Part shown: piece by piece, positions 8,601-16,270 of the stretch
Layout: each line of letters opens with the position of its first letter
Numbering within the stretch: position 1 is the stretch's first letter
Source of the DNA: Chitinophagaceae bacterium
GTDB taxonomy: Bacteria; Bacteroidota; Bacteroidia; Chitinophagales; Chitinophagaceae
Reading direction: 5' to 3'
Assembly: GCA_903642275.1 (NCBI GenBank)
Contig: CAHJWK010000028.1
Coordinates: 1 to 42,278, forward strand
DNA length: 42,278 nt
Notes under the pieces: generated by a model
The model's input: only the letters and a program-made list of their open reading frames with translations
What the model was told of the DNA's origin: nothing
Database searches by the model: none
Program-made: the position numbers and the translations under genes

Positions 8601-8840
8601 AGGCGAGTTGATTTTGGTTTAAAATCAACTGACTTTAAAAAAAGCGAATTGACTTTGGTTTAAAGTCAGCTGACCTGAATGAAAGTGAACTGGCTTTGAA
8701 GAAAAGTGAGCTGATTTGGAGAAAAATGAGTTGACTTCGGCTTAAACCGAGCAGACCTAGAAAAAAGCGAGTTGACTTTTAACGAAAGCAAGCTGACCTG
8801 AACGAAAGCGAGTTAAGTTTAGATGAAAAATGAGTTGCGT
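8601..8840. repeat. Array 1: twelve degenerate ~21-bp dyad repeats
   Basis: A motif of the form GAGTTGACTTT / CAGCTGACCT recurs with anchors at 8609, 8630, 8650, 8671, 8691, 8712, 8732, 8753, 8773, 8794, 8814 and 8836, so spacing alternates 21 and 20 bp, about two helical turns. Neighbouring units often mirror each other: GTTGATTTT (8607-8615) pairs with AAAATCAAC (8621-8629), and GACTTT (8651-8656) with AAAGTC (8662-8667). The remaining 8461-8600 between array and gene start is AT-rich, with no clear promoter or strong terminator. There is no open reading frame through the array. Confidence 0.8.
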
Positions 8841-8847
8841 ATGGGAT

Positions 8848-8914
8848 GAAGTTGCGCAAATACAGCTTACTGTTGTTGGATTGACGCAATAGAGTTGCGT
8901 ATATTTGAGAGTTG
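8848..8914 (-). repeat. 67-bp conserved element, island 1 copy
   Basis: Read on the minus strand (CAACTCTCAAATATACGCAA ... TTGCGCAACTTC) it matches 25606-25672 of the plus strand at 60 of 67 positions without gaps. Similarity stops abruptly at the outer edge (GTTG), where the two islands then differ. It contains several GCGCAAC-type words. It carries an outward promoter box, listed separately. Confidence 0.88.
8900..8907 (+). promoter_or_regulatory. Outward -7 box in the 67-bp element, facing the CoiA-like gene
   Basis: TATATTTG is a perfect TAnnTTTG box; a TTGG lies 20 bp upstream as a possible -33 element. Transcription would start close to the GTTGGGCG boundary at 8911 and run into the CoiA-like gene. 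The same box is kept in the island 2 copy. Confidence 0.55.
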
Positions 8915-8918
8915 GGCG
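8911..8918 (+). repeat. Cassette boundary GTTGGGCG (island 1, inner)
   Basis: Fits the GTTRRRY core-site consensus of integron recombination sites. It overlaps the outer edge of the 67-bp element by four bases and pairs with the inverted copy at 9720-9727, bracketing the CoiA-like gene. Confidence 0.5.
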
Positions 8919-8990
8919 TCATTGTAATTTACAGCTCTAATTTCAATAATCCTTATATAGACAAAGTATTCAAACTTATTTTTTTGCTAA

Positions 8991-9710
8991 ATGCTATTCG
9001 CAACAGTTAATGATGAAAAAGTTGAAGCAAAACCTAAGTTAATCGGAACATGTCCATTATGTGAACGAACAGTATTTTCAAAGTGAGGCGAAATAAATAT
9101 TTGGCATTGGGCTCATCATAAAGAAGAAAGTTGCGACAGTTGGTTTGAACCAGAAACCGAATGGCATAAAAACTGGAAGTTTGTTTTTAGTAAAGACAAT
9201 TGTGAAATAATTATTTCTAAAGATGGAGTTAGACATATAGCCGACATTTTAACAAATGGCAACGTGGTAATTGAACTTCAAAATTCGACAATTCAAAAAC
9301 CTGTAATTCGCAAACGAGAAAACTTCTATGGCGAAAGAATGGTTTGGATAATCAATGGTAAGCATTTCAAAGAAAATTTTTCCATTCTCAAAATTCTTCG
9401 AATAGATGAAGATGAAGAATATTTTCGGTTTCATAGTCCATTATCGAAAACGTATGGCAAAGTTGACAATAGTTGGAAAAACGAATTTAATTTTTCATGG
9501 AGTTGGTGTAGGAAATCATGGAGCGACGTGCAACGAAACGTCTTTATTGACTTTGGTGATGAACATTTATTTTGGGTAAAAAATGGAATGGGAACGAGCT
9601 TCGGAAAAGGAAAAAAAATAACCAAAGAAAAGTTCATTGACAAGTATGGTGGTGATTTAGAACTTTTAGCAACTGTTATTGAGAACTCAGATAAAAAGAT
9701 TGAAGAATAA
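8991..9710 (+). pseudogene. CoiA-like nuclease gene interrupted by one in-frame TGA
   Basis: From the ATG at 8991 the frame reads a CoiA-family protein of 239 codons: CPLC zinc-finger pair (residues 21-24), GEINIWHWAHH (33-43), EPETEWHKNW (53-62), then the PD-(D/E)xK-like nuclease signature HIADI (D85) and VIELQ (E95, Q97). Codon 32 (9084-9086) is TGA; as I recall related proteins, this position normally carries cysteine in a KCG motif. Nothing else is broken and 207 codons remain open after it. It is therefore a very recent pseudogene, or is expressed by reinitiation at GTG 9264 or by recoding. CoiA-like proteins are linked to competence or defence-type nucleases. The gene is read away from array 1 and bracketed by GTTGGGCG and CGCCCAAC. 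Confidence 0.8.
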
Positions 9711-9719
9711 AACAACATG

Positions 9720-9727
9720 CGCCCAAC
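9720..9727 (+). repeat. Cassette boundary CGCCCAAC (island 1, outer)
   Basis: The inverted partner of 8911-8918, ten bases after the stop codon of the CoiA-like gene. GCCCAAC fits RYYYAAC, the first core site of an attC. The IS110 end begins at the next base. Confidence 0.5.
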
Positions 9728-9753
9728 ATGAACTGTGTACAAAACCAAGAAAA

Positions 9754-10734
9754 TCAGCAACTATTTTTTAAGTAGTTGTTATTAAATAAAGTGTTGTTGT
9801 TTACCACAGCGAATACCTGTTTTAAAAGCTTGTTACATACGGCAATCAATGCCAGTTTTTTATTCTTTCCTTTAGCCACCAGGCGTTCATACAGTTGTTT
9901 GCAGGCATGGTTGCTCCTGATGGCACTAAGCGAGCACATGTATAATATGTTTCGCAGCGTTTTGCCACCCTGTTTACATATCCTGGCTTTGGCTTTTATG
10001 CTGCTGCCGCTGCTGTATTCCCTTGGGCTTAAACCTGCATAGCTGATGAGCTGCCTATAGGTTTTCATGTCTTTAAACCCTTGTGTATATATAATAAGTT
10101 CTGCTGTAGCACGTTTGCCAATGCTCATAACACTGCTTACTTTCTTTACCAGTTCCGGCTGCCACTGCATTAATTTTTTGTGCAGTTCTTTTTCCAGCAA
10201 CTGTTGTTCATGCTGTAACTCTTTATCAATACGATTGTATGATTTAATAACGGAAGCATTGCATACCGGCAGCTTTTCAAGACTGTGTACCTGGTTGGTA
10301 AAGGCAGTGATTTCTGTTGTTATTTTCTTAATGGCATTGTTTAATGTTTTGCACTCAAAGTAAAGCGGGGCAGGCATTTGAGAGGCTGCAGGTTTCCTGT
10401 CTATGCCATATTCACAAATGCGCCTGGCATCTTTCTTGTCTGTCTTATTCGCGTTCAAGGTGCATTTGAATATAGCGCTTTACCTGCAATGCATTTACCA
10501 CGCTGTATTTGCAATTGCATTCATGCAAAAAGAACATAAGGCTTATGTGATACACACCAGTTGCTTCCATCACAAAGTGATGTGTGTTGCCTGTTTGTTT
10601 TAATAGTTCTTTAAAACCTTTGTATCATTAGTTATTTTTAAATAATGAAGTGTAAGGTCTGCCGATTGGTAGCATACATCGAGTGTAGCATAGGATACAT
10701 CACTACCTGAGTAAAGTGTTGTTGTTTCATTCAT
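9754..10734 (-). pseudogene. IS110-family DEDD transposase with two frameshifts
   Basis: The start is the ATG at 10734 (MNETTTLYSGSDVSYATLDV). The DEDD residues are visible: D in SGSDVSYATLD, E in VMEATGVYH, and D..D in NKTDKKDARR. The C-terminal domain has the serine region ISYAGLSPREYSSGSS and ends LFNNNYLKNSC. One A is missing from the A-run near 10618-10622 (DTK|GFKELL) and one G is added near 10449-10453 (LER|NKTDKK). The two changes compensate, but a TAA lies in the intervening segment, so no full product of about 327 residues can be made without recoding. These could also be assembly errors. Confidence 0.85.
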
Positions 10735-10970
10735 AGTTGTTTAATTTTATAATTAAGGAAAAAAGGAAGAACAAATTCTTACTGCTGCCTACTATCCTAA
10801 CACGAGTTTAATACTCAATGAACTGTCCGGCATTTGGTAAGAAGGAAGGCTCAGGATAAGCATGTTGGAGAAGCTTGTAAGCTTAAAAGTATTGACTATC
10901 TTATTTGAGTCTTCTGTTCTTTCAATTTAAGTATCAATAGTAATTAAATAATCACTTTTGTAAACGTAGG
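10735..10970 (-). ncRNA. Candidate bridge-RNA region of the IS110 element
   Basis: This is about 235 bp of non-coding DNA between the inferred left end and the transposase start. In IS110-group elements this interval encodes the structured bridge RNA that specifies target and donor DNA. Visible structure on the minus strand includes the hairpin AAGAA-TTTG-TTCTT close to the gene. I could not assign guide loops by eye, so the call rests on position. Confidence 0.3.
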
Positions 10971-11020
10971 AAAAGTATTTATACAAGCAGGGCTGACACA
11001 GCGCTGTTGTACTTTATTCA
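10971..11020. repeat. Cassette-spacer repeat, island 1 copy
   Basis: AAAAGTATTTATACAAGCAG, then GGCTGACACAGCGCTGTTGT, then ACTTTATTCA. The same words occur in island 2 on the minus strand (AAAAGTATTTATGCAAGCCG at about 25077 and GGGCTGTTGTACTTTTT at about 24998-24982) with about 60 bp extra between them. It is directly beyond the inferred IS110 left end. Confidence 0.6.
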
Positions 11021-11037
11021 TATATTCATCAACCAAT

Positions 11038-11062
11038 CGTTCATACAGTTGTTACAGGCATG
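11038..11062 (-). mobile_element. Short IS110 transposase fragment
   Basis: CGTTCATACAGTTGTTACAG matches 9884-9909 inside the transposase gene apart from a 1-base deletion and one substitution (coding HAC-QLYERL), in the same orientation as the full copy. It is debris of a second insertion. Confidence 0.6.
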
Positions 11063-11068
11063 TTTTTT

Positions 11069-11098
11069 CCCGCCCTTGGAATGTCTTCACCAGCAAGC
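11069..11098 (-). repeat. Shared hairpin next to IS110 debris, island 1 copy
   Basis: The minus strand reads GCTTGCTGGTGAAGACATTC and then CAAGGGCGGG. It closely matches GCTTGCTGATGAAGAATACC... at 23386-23416. Both copies join an IS110 fragment on one side and a core-gene terminator on the other. Confidence 0.55.
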
Positions 11099-11103
11099 GA
11101 TAA

Positions 11104-11168
11104 AAACCGCTAATCTTTCACTCAACAGGTTTAAAACTCTACAGCTTTTAAATTTCAATTAGCGGTTT
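11104..11168 (-). terminator. Long-loop inverted repeat downstream of the T9SS cargo gene
   Basis: AAACCGCTAAT (11104-11114) and ATTAGCGGTTT (11158-11168) are perfect 11-bp arms around a 43-base loop. On the minus strand the second arm runs into TTTTTAT, so it can terminate the gene ending at 11214. The long loop makes it a less typical terminator. Confidence 0.5.
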
Positions 11169-11213
11169 ATCTTGCAGCAATAAAATCAATATGTCAAAAA
11201 CAATATTCATTTT

Positions 11214-13277
11214 TTACCGGAGTAATACAGATGTGCCTTTTATGAAAACCCTTTTATTATCATCATCTGTATATTCAAGTATCCAAATATAGGTTCCGGT
11301 AGCTTGCGGTATATTAGCAAGTGTTCCATCCCATTTTTTTGTCCAGTCTTTCGTTTCAAAAACTAACTTGCCAAACCTGTTATATATCCTGAATAAAAGG
11401 TTAGTTGCTTTGTAAGCATTCAATGGGTATAAGTAATCGTTCAATCCATCTTGGTTAGGTGTAAATGCAGATGGTACTGCGATGTAACAATTATTAACTG
11501 CTTTAATTAAAACAAAAGCAGTATCAGTACATGTTGCGCTATCAGTTACTATCAATTCAACAGGATAAACAGTACTTGTATGTTGAGTAACATAATGCAA
11601 TGCAGCAGGGTTGCGCATGTTGCTTGTTTCGCCATTACCAAAACTCCAGAACCATTTTGACACTTTACCAATACTTGTATCTTTAAACAAGGCTGCATCA
11701 TTCGGACAAACAATAACAGGCCCAGCGATGGCGGCTTTTAAAATGCTATCACGCAGTGTAACCGTAACAGCGCCGAACGCACCACAGCCTGTGTTATCTG
11801 TTACTTTTATTTTATAGGTTGTTGTTGTATTAGGTGATGCAGTTGGATTAGATATATTCGCATTGGAAAGCCCATCCGGTGGCGACCATAAATATGTAGC
11901 GCCACCGCTTGCCTGCAACTGTGTTCCTTTACCATAACAAATTGAATCGAGTGATGATTTTACTTTTATATCAGGGCCATACACCTTAACAAACGTACTG
12001 TCATCAACAGAGCAGCCGCCAAAAGAAATTATTTTCACATGATACCAGCCACTATCTGCCAGCACAGGATGGTAAATATGCGGATATGATGTATTATCAC
12101 TATAACCATTTGGTCCTGAAATAAAATAACTGGCGCCGCCACTTATATTAAAAACAATATCGCTATCAGTACACACAGGCGAGTTGCTTGTTATGTTATA
12201 ATTGGTTGGCAGCCCATCAACCTGTACCTGCATAACATTTGAAATAACACTGCAATTGGGATTGTTTATATTATAATTTTCTGATGCACGCAGCCTGAGA
12301 AAAAAAGTATCGGGTACTGAAAAAATATGAGATAGATTAAGATTGGTTTCACCAGGAATATCTGTCCACGAATATCCGTCATCAACGCTTTGCTGCCATT
12401 GAACTGCCGGGTTGGTTAAAGTTGAGTTAACAAATTCGCCAGAACCGAAATTGTAATACCCGGAATTTATGTCGCCATTAATATTAACCGGTTGATTAGA
12501 TTGAAAACAACTACCAAGTATCCACGCACCGGGACTTAAAGGATTTGAAATGGTTATATCAGGGCCGACGGCATTTAATAAAATATTATCAATAGCTAAA
12601 GTAGCAGTACAATCAGGATTAGCCATGGATGGGTCTGCCAGTATTTTTATTATAACATCAGTAACTCCTGCTGGCAATGTAAAAATACCTCCATAAAAAA
12701 AAGGGAATGGTGCTTTAAGGTCAATTCCATTATATCCAAAAAAAGGAGCACCCTGATCATTGTTACTGCCGATACCACCTGTATGAAAATTTTGTATCAC
12801 CTGGCCAGTCATTGTTTGGGCTGTAAAAGTTAGATTGGGATAAAAGCAAGTTGACTTGCTTAAATTAAGTATGGCTGCCCAAAATAAATATGCATTATTA
12901 CTGCAAAGATTTTTAACCGTATCAGCAAATAAGATGGTTGAAGCTTGTGCAGCCTGTATATTAGCAAGCATCATGTAGCCAGAATCTCCGTCTAATGGAT
13001 GTGGCCCAAAAAAGATATGGCCTGCATCAACGTGCGAAGTATCAAAACATTTTTCATAATTAACTACAGAATAAAAACCTGGTGCAGGACAAATATTCTT
13101 AGCATAATTATAAGAAGTATAACCAACTGATAATGGTGGTCCTGGGTTAGCAGCGCCTTTACCAAAATTTACATTCACAACCGGACCTGATGGAATAGTT
13201 ACAGGTAACTGTGAAAAACAATTATTATTGATTAAACCTGCAATCGTTATTATGTACAAAAAATTCCGGTAAATCAT
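11214..13277 (-). CDS. Secreted T9SS type B sorting-domain protein with PKD-like repeats
   Basis: A protein of about 687 residues with an N-terminal signal peptide ending near NNNCFSQ. The middle has beta-rich repeats including a PKD-like domain (WFWSFGNGETSNMRNPAALH). The last ~85 residues form the gliding-motility (CHU_C) type B sorting domain: AFTPNQDGLNDYLYPLN, FRIYNRFGKLVFET, WDGTLANIPQATGTYIWIL and the end FIKGTSVLLR. This predicts export to the cell surface by the type IX system. The ligand or adhesive role is unknown. ATG 13277 is preferred over an in-frame GTG at 13286. The frame is intact; the gene stands alone on the minus strand. Confidence 0.9.
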   Translation of the reverse strand: MIYRNFLYIITIAGLINNNCFSQLPVTIPSGPVVNVNFGKGAANPGPPLSVGYTSYNYAKNICPAPGFYSVVNYEKCFDTSHVDAGHIFFGPHPLDGDSGYMMLANIQAAQASTILFADTVKNLCSNNAYLFWAAILNLSKSTCFYPNLTFTAQTMTGQVIQNFHTGGIGSNNDQGAPFFGYNGIDLKAPFPFFYGGIFTLPAGVTDVIIKILADPSMANPDCTATLAIDNILLNAVGPDITISNPLSPGAWILGSCFQSNQPVNINGDINSGYYNFGSGEFVNSTLTNPAVQWQQSVDDGYSWTDIPGETNLNLSHIFSVPDTFFLRLRASENYNINNPNCSVISNVMQVQVDGLPTNYNITSNSPVCTDSDIVFNISGGASYFISGPNGYSDNTSYPHIYHPVLADSGWYHVKIISFGGCSVDDSTFVKVYGPDIKVKSSLDSICYGKGTQLQASGGATYLWSPPDGLSNANISNPTASPNTTTTYKIKVTDNTGCGAFGAVTVTLRDSILKAAIAGPVIVCPNDAALFKDTSIGKVSKWFWSFGNGETSNMRNPAALHYVTQHTSTVYPVELIVTDSATCTDTAFVLIKAVNNCYIAVPSAFTPNQDGLNDYLYPLNAYKATNLLFRIYNRFGKLVFETKDWTKKWDGTLANIPQATGTYIWILEYTDDDNKRVFIKGTSVLLR

Positions 13278-13449
13278 CAGGTACACATTTCAATCAAATG
13301 GCAAAGTTTTACCGAAGTTAAATTTTATTTCTGTGTTTAATATGCAAGTGCTTTATGAAATAGTTGATTGATAATATTAAAAATTTCTGATCAATACATA
13401 TATTAACTCTCAGATTCAAAATGTTTTTTGAACGCTCAAATCAATTCAA

Positions 13450-13483
13450 TAAAAAAGTCGCAACATATTACGTTGCAACTTTG
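13450..13483 (-). terminator. Intrinsic terminator of the Met-rich gene
   Basis: On the minus strand AGTTGCAAC and GTTGCGACT form a stem with one G-U pair, followed by TTTTTT. It lies about 22 bp after the stop at 13505. The rest of 13287-13504 shows no gene. Confidence 0.75.
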
Positions 13484-13504
13484 ATAATTTAAGTTAAAAA
13501 ATTA

Positions 13505-13864
13505 TCACATCTTGGTTGAGTCTTTCATCATTTTATCCTTCATCATCATCTTGCCGTGACCCATCATCATCATTTTGCCATCCATTGTCATCATCTCTCC
13601 GTCTTTCATCATTTTTGTTGAACCATCTTTCATTTTTACAGTGCCATCTGTCATTACCATCGTTCCGTTGTTCATAGTCATATTTTTATCCATCATCATC
13701 ATTTTGCCATTCATTGTTTCCATCATTTTACCATCTTTCATACAAACGCCATTTTGCATTTTCATTCCTTTATGCATCATGGCACCGTGGTGCATAGATG
13801 AATCCTGTGCGAATAAAGAACTACAACAACATACTACTGCGAGCAAGCAAATAATCTTTTTCAT
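13505..13864 (-). CDS. Methionine-rich secreted protein, DUF6799-like
   Basis: A 119-residue protein with a signal peptide (cleavage near SLFAQ) followed by low-complexity sequence of about 30% methionine in the pattern KMM-x-NGKMMMM and GTMVMTDGTVKMKDG. The repeating [DN]G-x-M units match Bacteroidota DUF6799-type proteins as I recall them. Dense Met with His (MHHGAMMHKGM) suggests periplasmic copper or silver binding, but this is inference from composition. It follows the histidine kinase gene on the same strand with a 94-bp gap, so a functional link to that two-component system is possible. Confidence 0.75.
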   Translation of the reverse strand: MKKIICLLAVVCCCSSLFAQDSSMHHGAMMHKGMKMQNGVCMKDGKMMETMNGKMMMMDKNMTMNNGTMVMTDGTVKMKDGSTKMMKDGEMMTMDGKMMMMGHGKMMMKDKMMKDSTKM

Positions 13865-13958
13865 AAATAATTTTTTTATTGTTGTTCAAAGCTAATACCA
13901 TTCAAGGTTTGCATTTATAACGTTTGTATCACAAATAAATAATTGAACAGTGTAAGTG

Positions 13959-15428
13959 TTATGCAGAAGCTGGTTGCGAGATAACAGGCATCTTAAAACT
14001 GATAATATTTTTATCATCCTTAACAATGGCCTGCAGTGATACATTATGAAGCCGTAATATTTTTTTAACGATTAACAATCCAAGGCCCGTACGCGATGGA
14101 CGGTCTGATAGTTCTTCTTCACTGCCATTAACCCATCTTAATAAATTATCCGGCAAAAGCTTGCCAGAGTTTTCAATCATAAATATTAAAAAAGTATCTT
14201 CTACTGTAATTGATACCTGCACATTTCCTGAAGCGGGTGTATTTTTTACAGCGTTATCAACAAGGTTTTGAATTACTCTTTCCATCATGCTTATGTCAGC
14301 ATTCACCCAAACATGATATTTGCATTGTGTACATTTTAAACTTACTTTTCTTTCTGTGGCAATAAGCTGGTAAGTACTTACCGTTTCCTGCACAATTTCA
14401 GAAAGTACAAACGGTTCTTTGTTTGGTTTGAAGTTGACTTCTTCAATTTTTGAAAGCTGTGTTAACTGAATAACCATTTTTTCAACCTGCACAATTTTGG
14501 ATTGTATCAATTTAAGATATTCTCTGTGCTCCGGTAAAACAGCCTGGTCGTTTTTTATTAATAATGTTTCGGCATAACCTTTTGCAATTGATAATGGTGA
14601 TTGGAGGTCATGCGATATAGTTGCAATAAGGTCTTTGCGGTCTGTTTCAGATTTCTGCAGCTTTCTCATACTGTTTGAAAGCATAACCGTCATCTTATTA
14701 AAAGCATCGGTTATCGGCGCAAATTCATTGCTGTCTTTTAATCCAAATTGCGCTGTAAAATTTCCGCTGCCATATTGTTCAAGCACTGCAATTACTCTTT
14801 TATAATTACGCTGCAGCCTTTTTATGTAGTAAAGACTGATGAGTATTGATAAAATCATAACCACACTAAAAGCTTCTAAAGCAAGATGCCAGACCTGGCT
14901 GCTGAACAGCATATTAGCTGCGTTACCATAAGCACTGCTGCCAAGAATTACATAGATATATCCAAGCAATACATCATTCTTATAAACTGTTGCCGCTGAA
15001 AAAATTTTTCTTACACCTGCATGTTTAGGATCATCACCTGTTACATACGTCGAGCCTTCTGAATTGATAAATTTTTTAATATCATTCAATGGTATTTTAT
15101 GAACCTGGATAACGGTAGTATCAGGCGATTGCCAATACATTACATTCCCTGCAGTGTCTAAAAAATAAACTTCGCTGCTTGGATTTAATACCATCGCATT
15201 ATAAAAAACAGAGTCAGCCTTTATTTTATTGATGCTATTATTTTCATATGGAGAAGTAAACGTTGCAATATGCTTGGCAACATCCCTGTTTAATAATTCT
15301 GTACTTGATTTATAAAAATAAGTTGAAGCCAGGTACGTAATAATAATAAACAGCACGCTTAAAAAAGCAATAATTAAAAACACAAGAATGCTTATGCGGC
15401 TGAATATAGTAAGCCTGTTAGTTCTCAT
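13959..15428 (-). CDS. Membrane sensor histidine kinase
   Basis: A 489-residue OmpR-partner-type kinase: TM1 about residues 12-34, an extracytoplasmic sensor about 35-180, TM2 about 182-202, a HAMP-like linker to about 255, a HisKA domain with ATISHDLQSPLS (phospho-acceptor His273), and HATPase with N-box QNLVDNAVKNT (about 387-397) and G2 box RTGLGLLIVKK (446-456). The G1 position (expected DxGxG) reads IENSGKLLPD, so it is degenerate; ATP binding may be weakened or arranged differently. Its start overlaps the end of the response regulator gene by 11 bp, so the two are co-translated. The stimulus is unknown; the Met-rich neighbour hints at metals. Confidence 0.9.
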   Translation of the reverse strand: MRTNRLTIFSRISILVFLIIAFLSVLFIIITYLASTYFYKSSTELLNRDVAKHIATFTSPYENNSINKIKADSVFYNAMVLNPSSEVYFLDTAGNVMYWQSPDTTVIQVHKIPLNDIKKFINSEGSTYVTGDDPKHAGVRKIFSAATVYKNDVLLGYIYVILGSSAYGNAANMLFSSQVWHLALEAFSVVMILSILISLYYIKRLQRNYKRVIAVLEQYGSGNFTAQFGLKDSNEFAPITDAFNKMTVMLSNSMRKLQKSETDRKDLIATISHDLQSPLSIAKGYAETLLIKNDQAVLPEHREYLKLIQSKIVQVEKMVIQLTQLSKIEEVNFKPNKEPFVLSEIVQETVSTYQLIATERKVSLKCTQCKYHVWVNADISMMERVIQNLVDNAVKNTPASGNVQVSITVEDTFLIFMIENSGKLLPDNLLRWVNGSEEELSDRPSRTGLGLLIVKKILRLHNVSLQAIVKDDKNIISFKMPVISQPASA

Positions 15429-16113
15429 CTGAAAATCTGTAGCCGGTTCCCCAGCTTGTTAAAATATATTTTGGATGTGCAAGATCATCTTCAATTTTTA
15501 TTCGCAAACGGTTGATGTGAGAAGTTACCGTATGCTCATATCCTGCAAATGAATAACCCCAGACTTTTTCAAGTATTTCAAGCCTGCTGAAAGTTTGCCC
15601 TATATTTTCAGCAAGCATAAACAAAAGATCAAATTCTTTTACAGTAAGATCTAAGCGCTTATTATTTAAAGTGGCACAACGCTTTTCTTTGTTAACATGC
15701 AGCTCTTTAATGGTAAGCTGTATTTTGCCTTTGCCTGATGTTTTATTTTGTTCTGTTCTTCGCAGTAAAGCCTTTGTCCTGGCAATTAATTCAAGCACAC
15801 TAAAAGGTTTTGTAATATAATCATCAGCCCCGGTTTCAAGCGCAAGCACTTTATCCGCTTCATCAGCAACAGATGTTAGCATCATCACTGGCATAGAAAT
15901 ATTTTCCTGTCGCAAACGCCTGCACAGTTCAATGCCGTTCATGTCAGGCAACATAATATCAAGTATAACAAGGTCATAATTATGTTGTTTGATTTTTTCT
16001 AAAGCCGCAATTGCTTTATTGCATGCATCAACAATAAATCCCTCAGGCTTAAAATGAAGGTTTAAAAGCTTTATTATGTCATTGTCATCTTCAACAAGTA
16101 AAATATTTTTCAT
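15418..16113 (-). CDS. OmpR-family response regulator
   Basis: A 231-residue DNA-binding regulator with a receiver domain (acidic pair VEDDND, phospho-acceptor Asp52 in LVILDIMLPD, Thr80, Lys102 in DYITKPF) and a C-terminal winged helix (LTVKEFDLLFMLAENIGQTF, HTVTSHINRLRIKIE). The start is ATG 16113 (MKNILLVEDD); an in-frame TTG at 16131 would add six residues without support. It is first in a two-gene operon with the kinase at 13959. Confidence 0.93.
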   Translation of the reverse strand: MKNILLVEDDNDIIKLLNLHFKPEGFIVDACNKAIAALEKIKQHNYDLVILDIMLPDMNGIELCRRLRQENISMPVMMLTSVADEADKVLALETGADDYITKPFSVLELIARTKALLRRTEQNKTSGKGKIQLTIKELHVNKEKRCATLNNKRLDLTVKEFDLLFMLAENIGQTFSRLEILEKVWGYSFAGYEHTVTSHINRLRIKIEDDLAHPKYILTSWGTGYRFSDEN

Positions 16114-16270
16114 CTTAAATGATGTGTTCAAAAAATTAATGTAAAAATATAATGAATAACGAATCTCAAAAATGTATCACATAAAGTTATACTAATGTGA
16201 TAATTGGTTTTTGCGATTGGGTTGTCGTTTGTTATTGTAATCATTCATTTATTAATCAATAACAAACTTT

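Larger units (their letters stand above)
9728..10970 (-). mobile_element. IS110-family insertion element (about 1.24 kb, inactivated)
   Basis: The right end (3' of the transposase) is set by comparison with the remnant at 23417-23512: both read GATTTTCT-GGTTTT-TACACAGTTCAT up to GTTGGRCG and then diverge. The left end is inferred at about 10970, where sequence shared with the island 2 cassette spacer begins. The resulting size fits the IS110 family, which lacks long inverted repeats. It appears to sit inside a cassette-end sequence, splitting CGCCCAAC from the repeat at 10971-11020. Confidence 0.7.

Noticed and set aside
8601-8840. CRISPR array
   Set aside because: Units are contiguous and degenerate with no spacers between conserved repeats, and no cas genes are nearby.
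9084-9086. Selenocysteine codon in the CoiA-like gene as a positive call
   Set aside because: No SECIS-like hairpin or selenocysteine gene is seen in the window; a nonsense mutation is simpler. Kept only as a check.
9264-9710. Treating 9264-9710 as a complete 148-residue gene
   Set aside because: The same frame continues upstream through conserved CoiA motifs to ATG 8991, broken only by one TGA; the GTG at 9264 lies inside the nuclease core.
10403-10603. Plus-strand ORF inside the IS110 element
   Set aside because: Antisense to the transposase segment that carries the E and D catalytic motifs.
8911-11168. Calling a true integron
   Set aside because: No integrase, no confirmed attI, and the attC-like sites are incomplete by eye.
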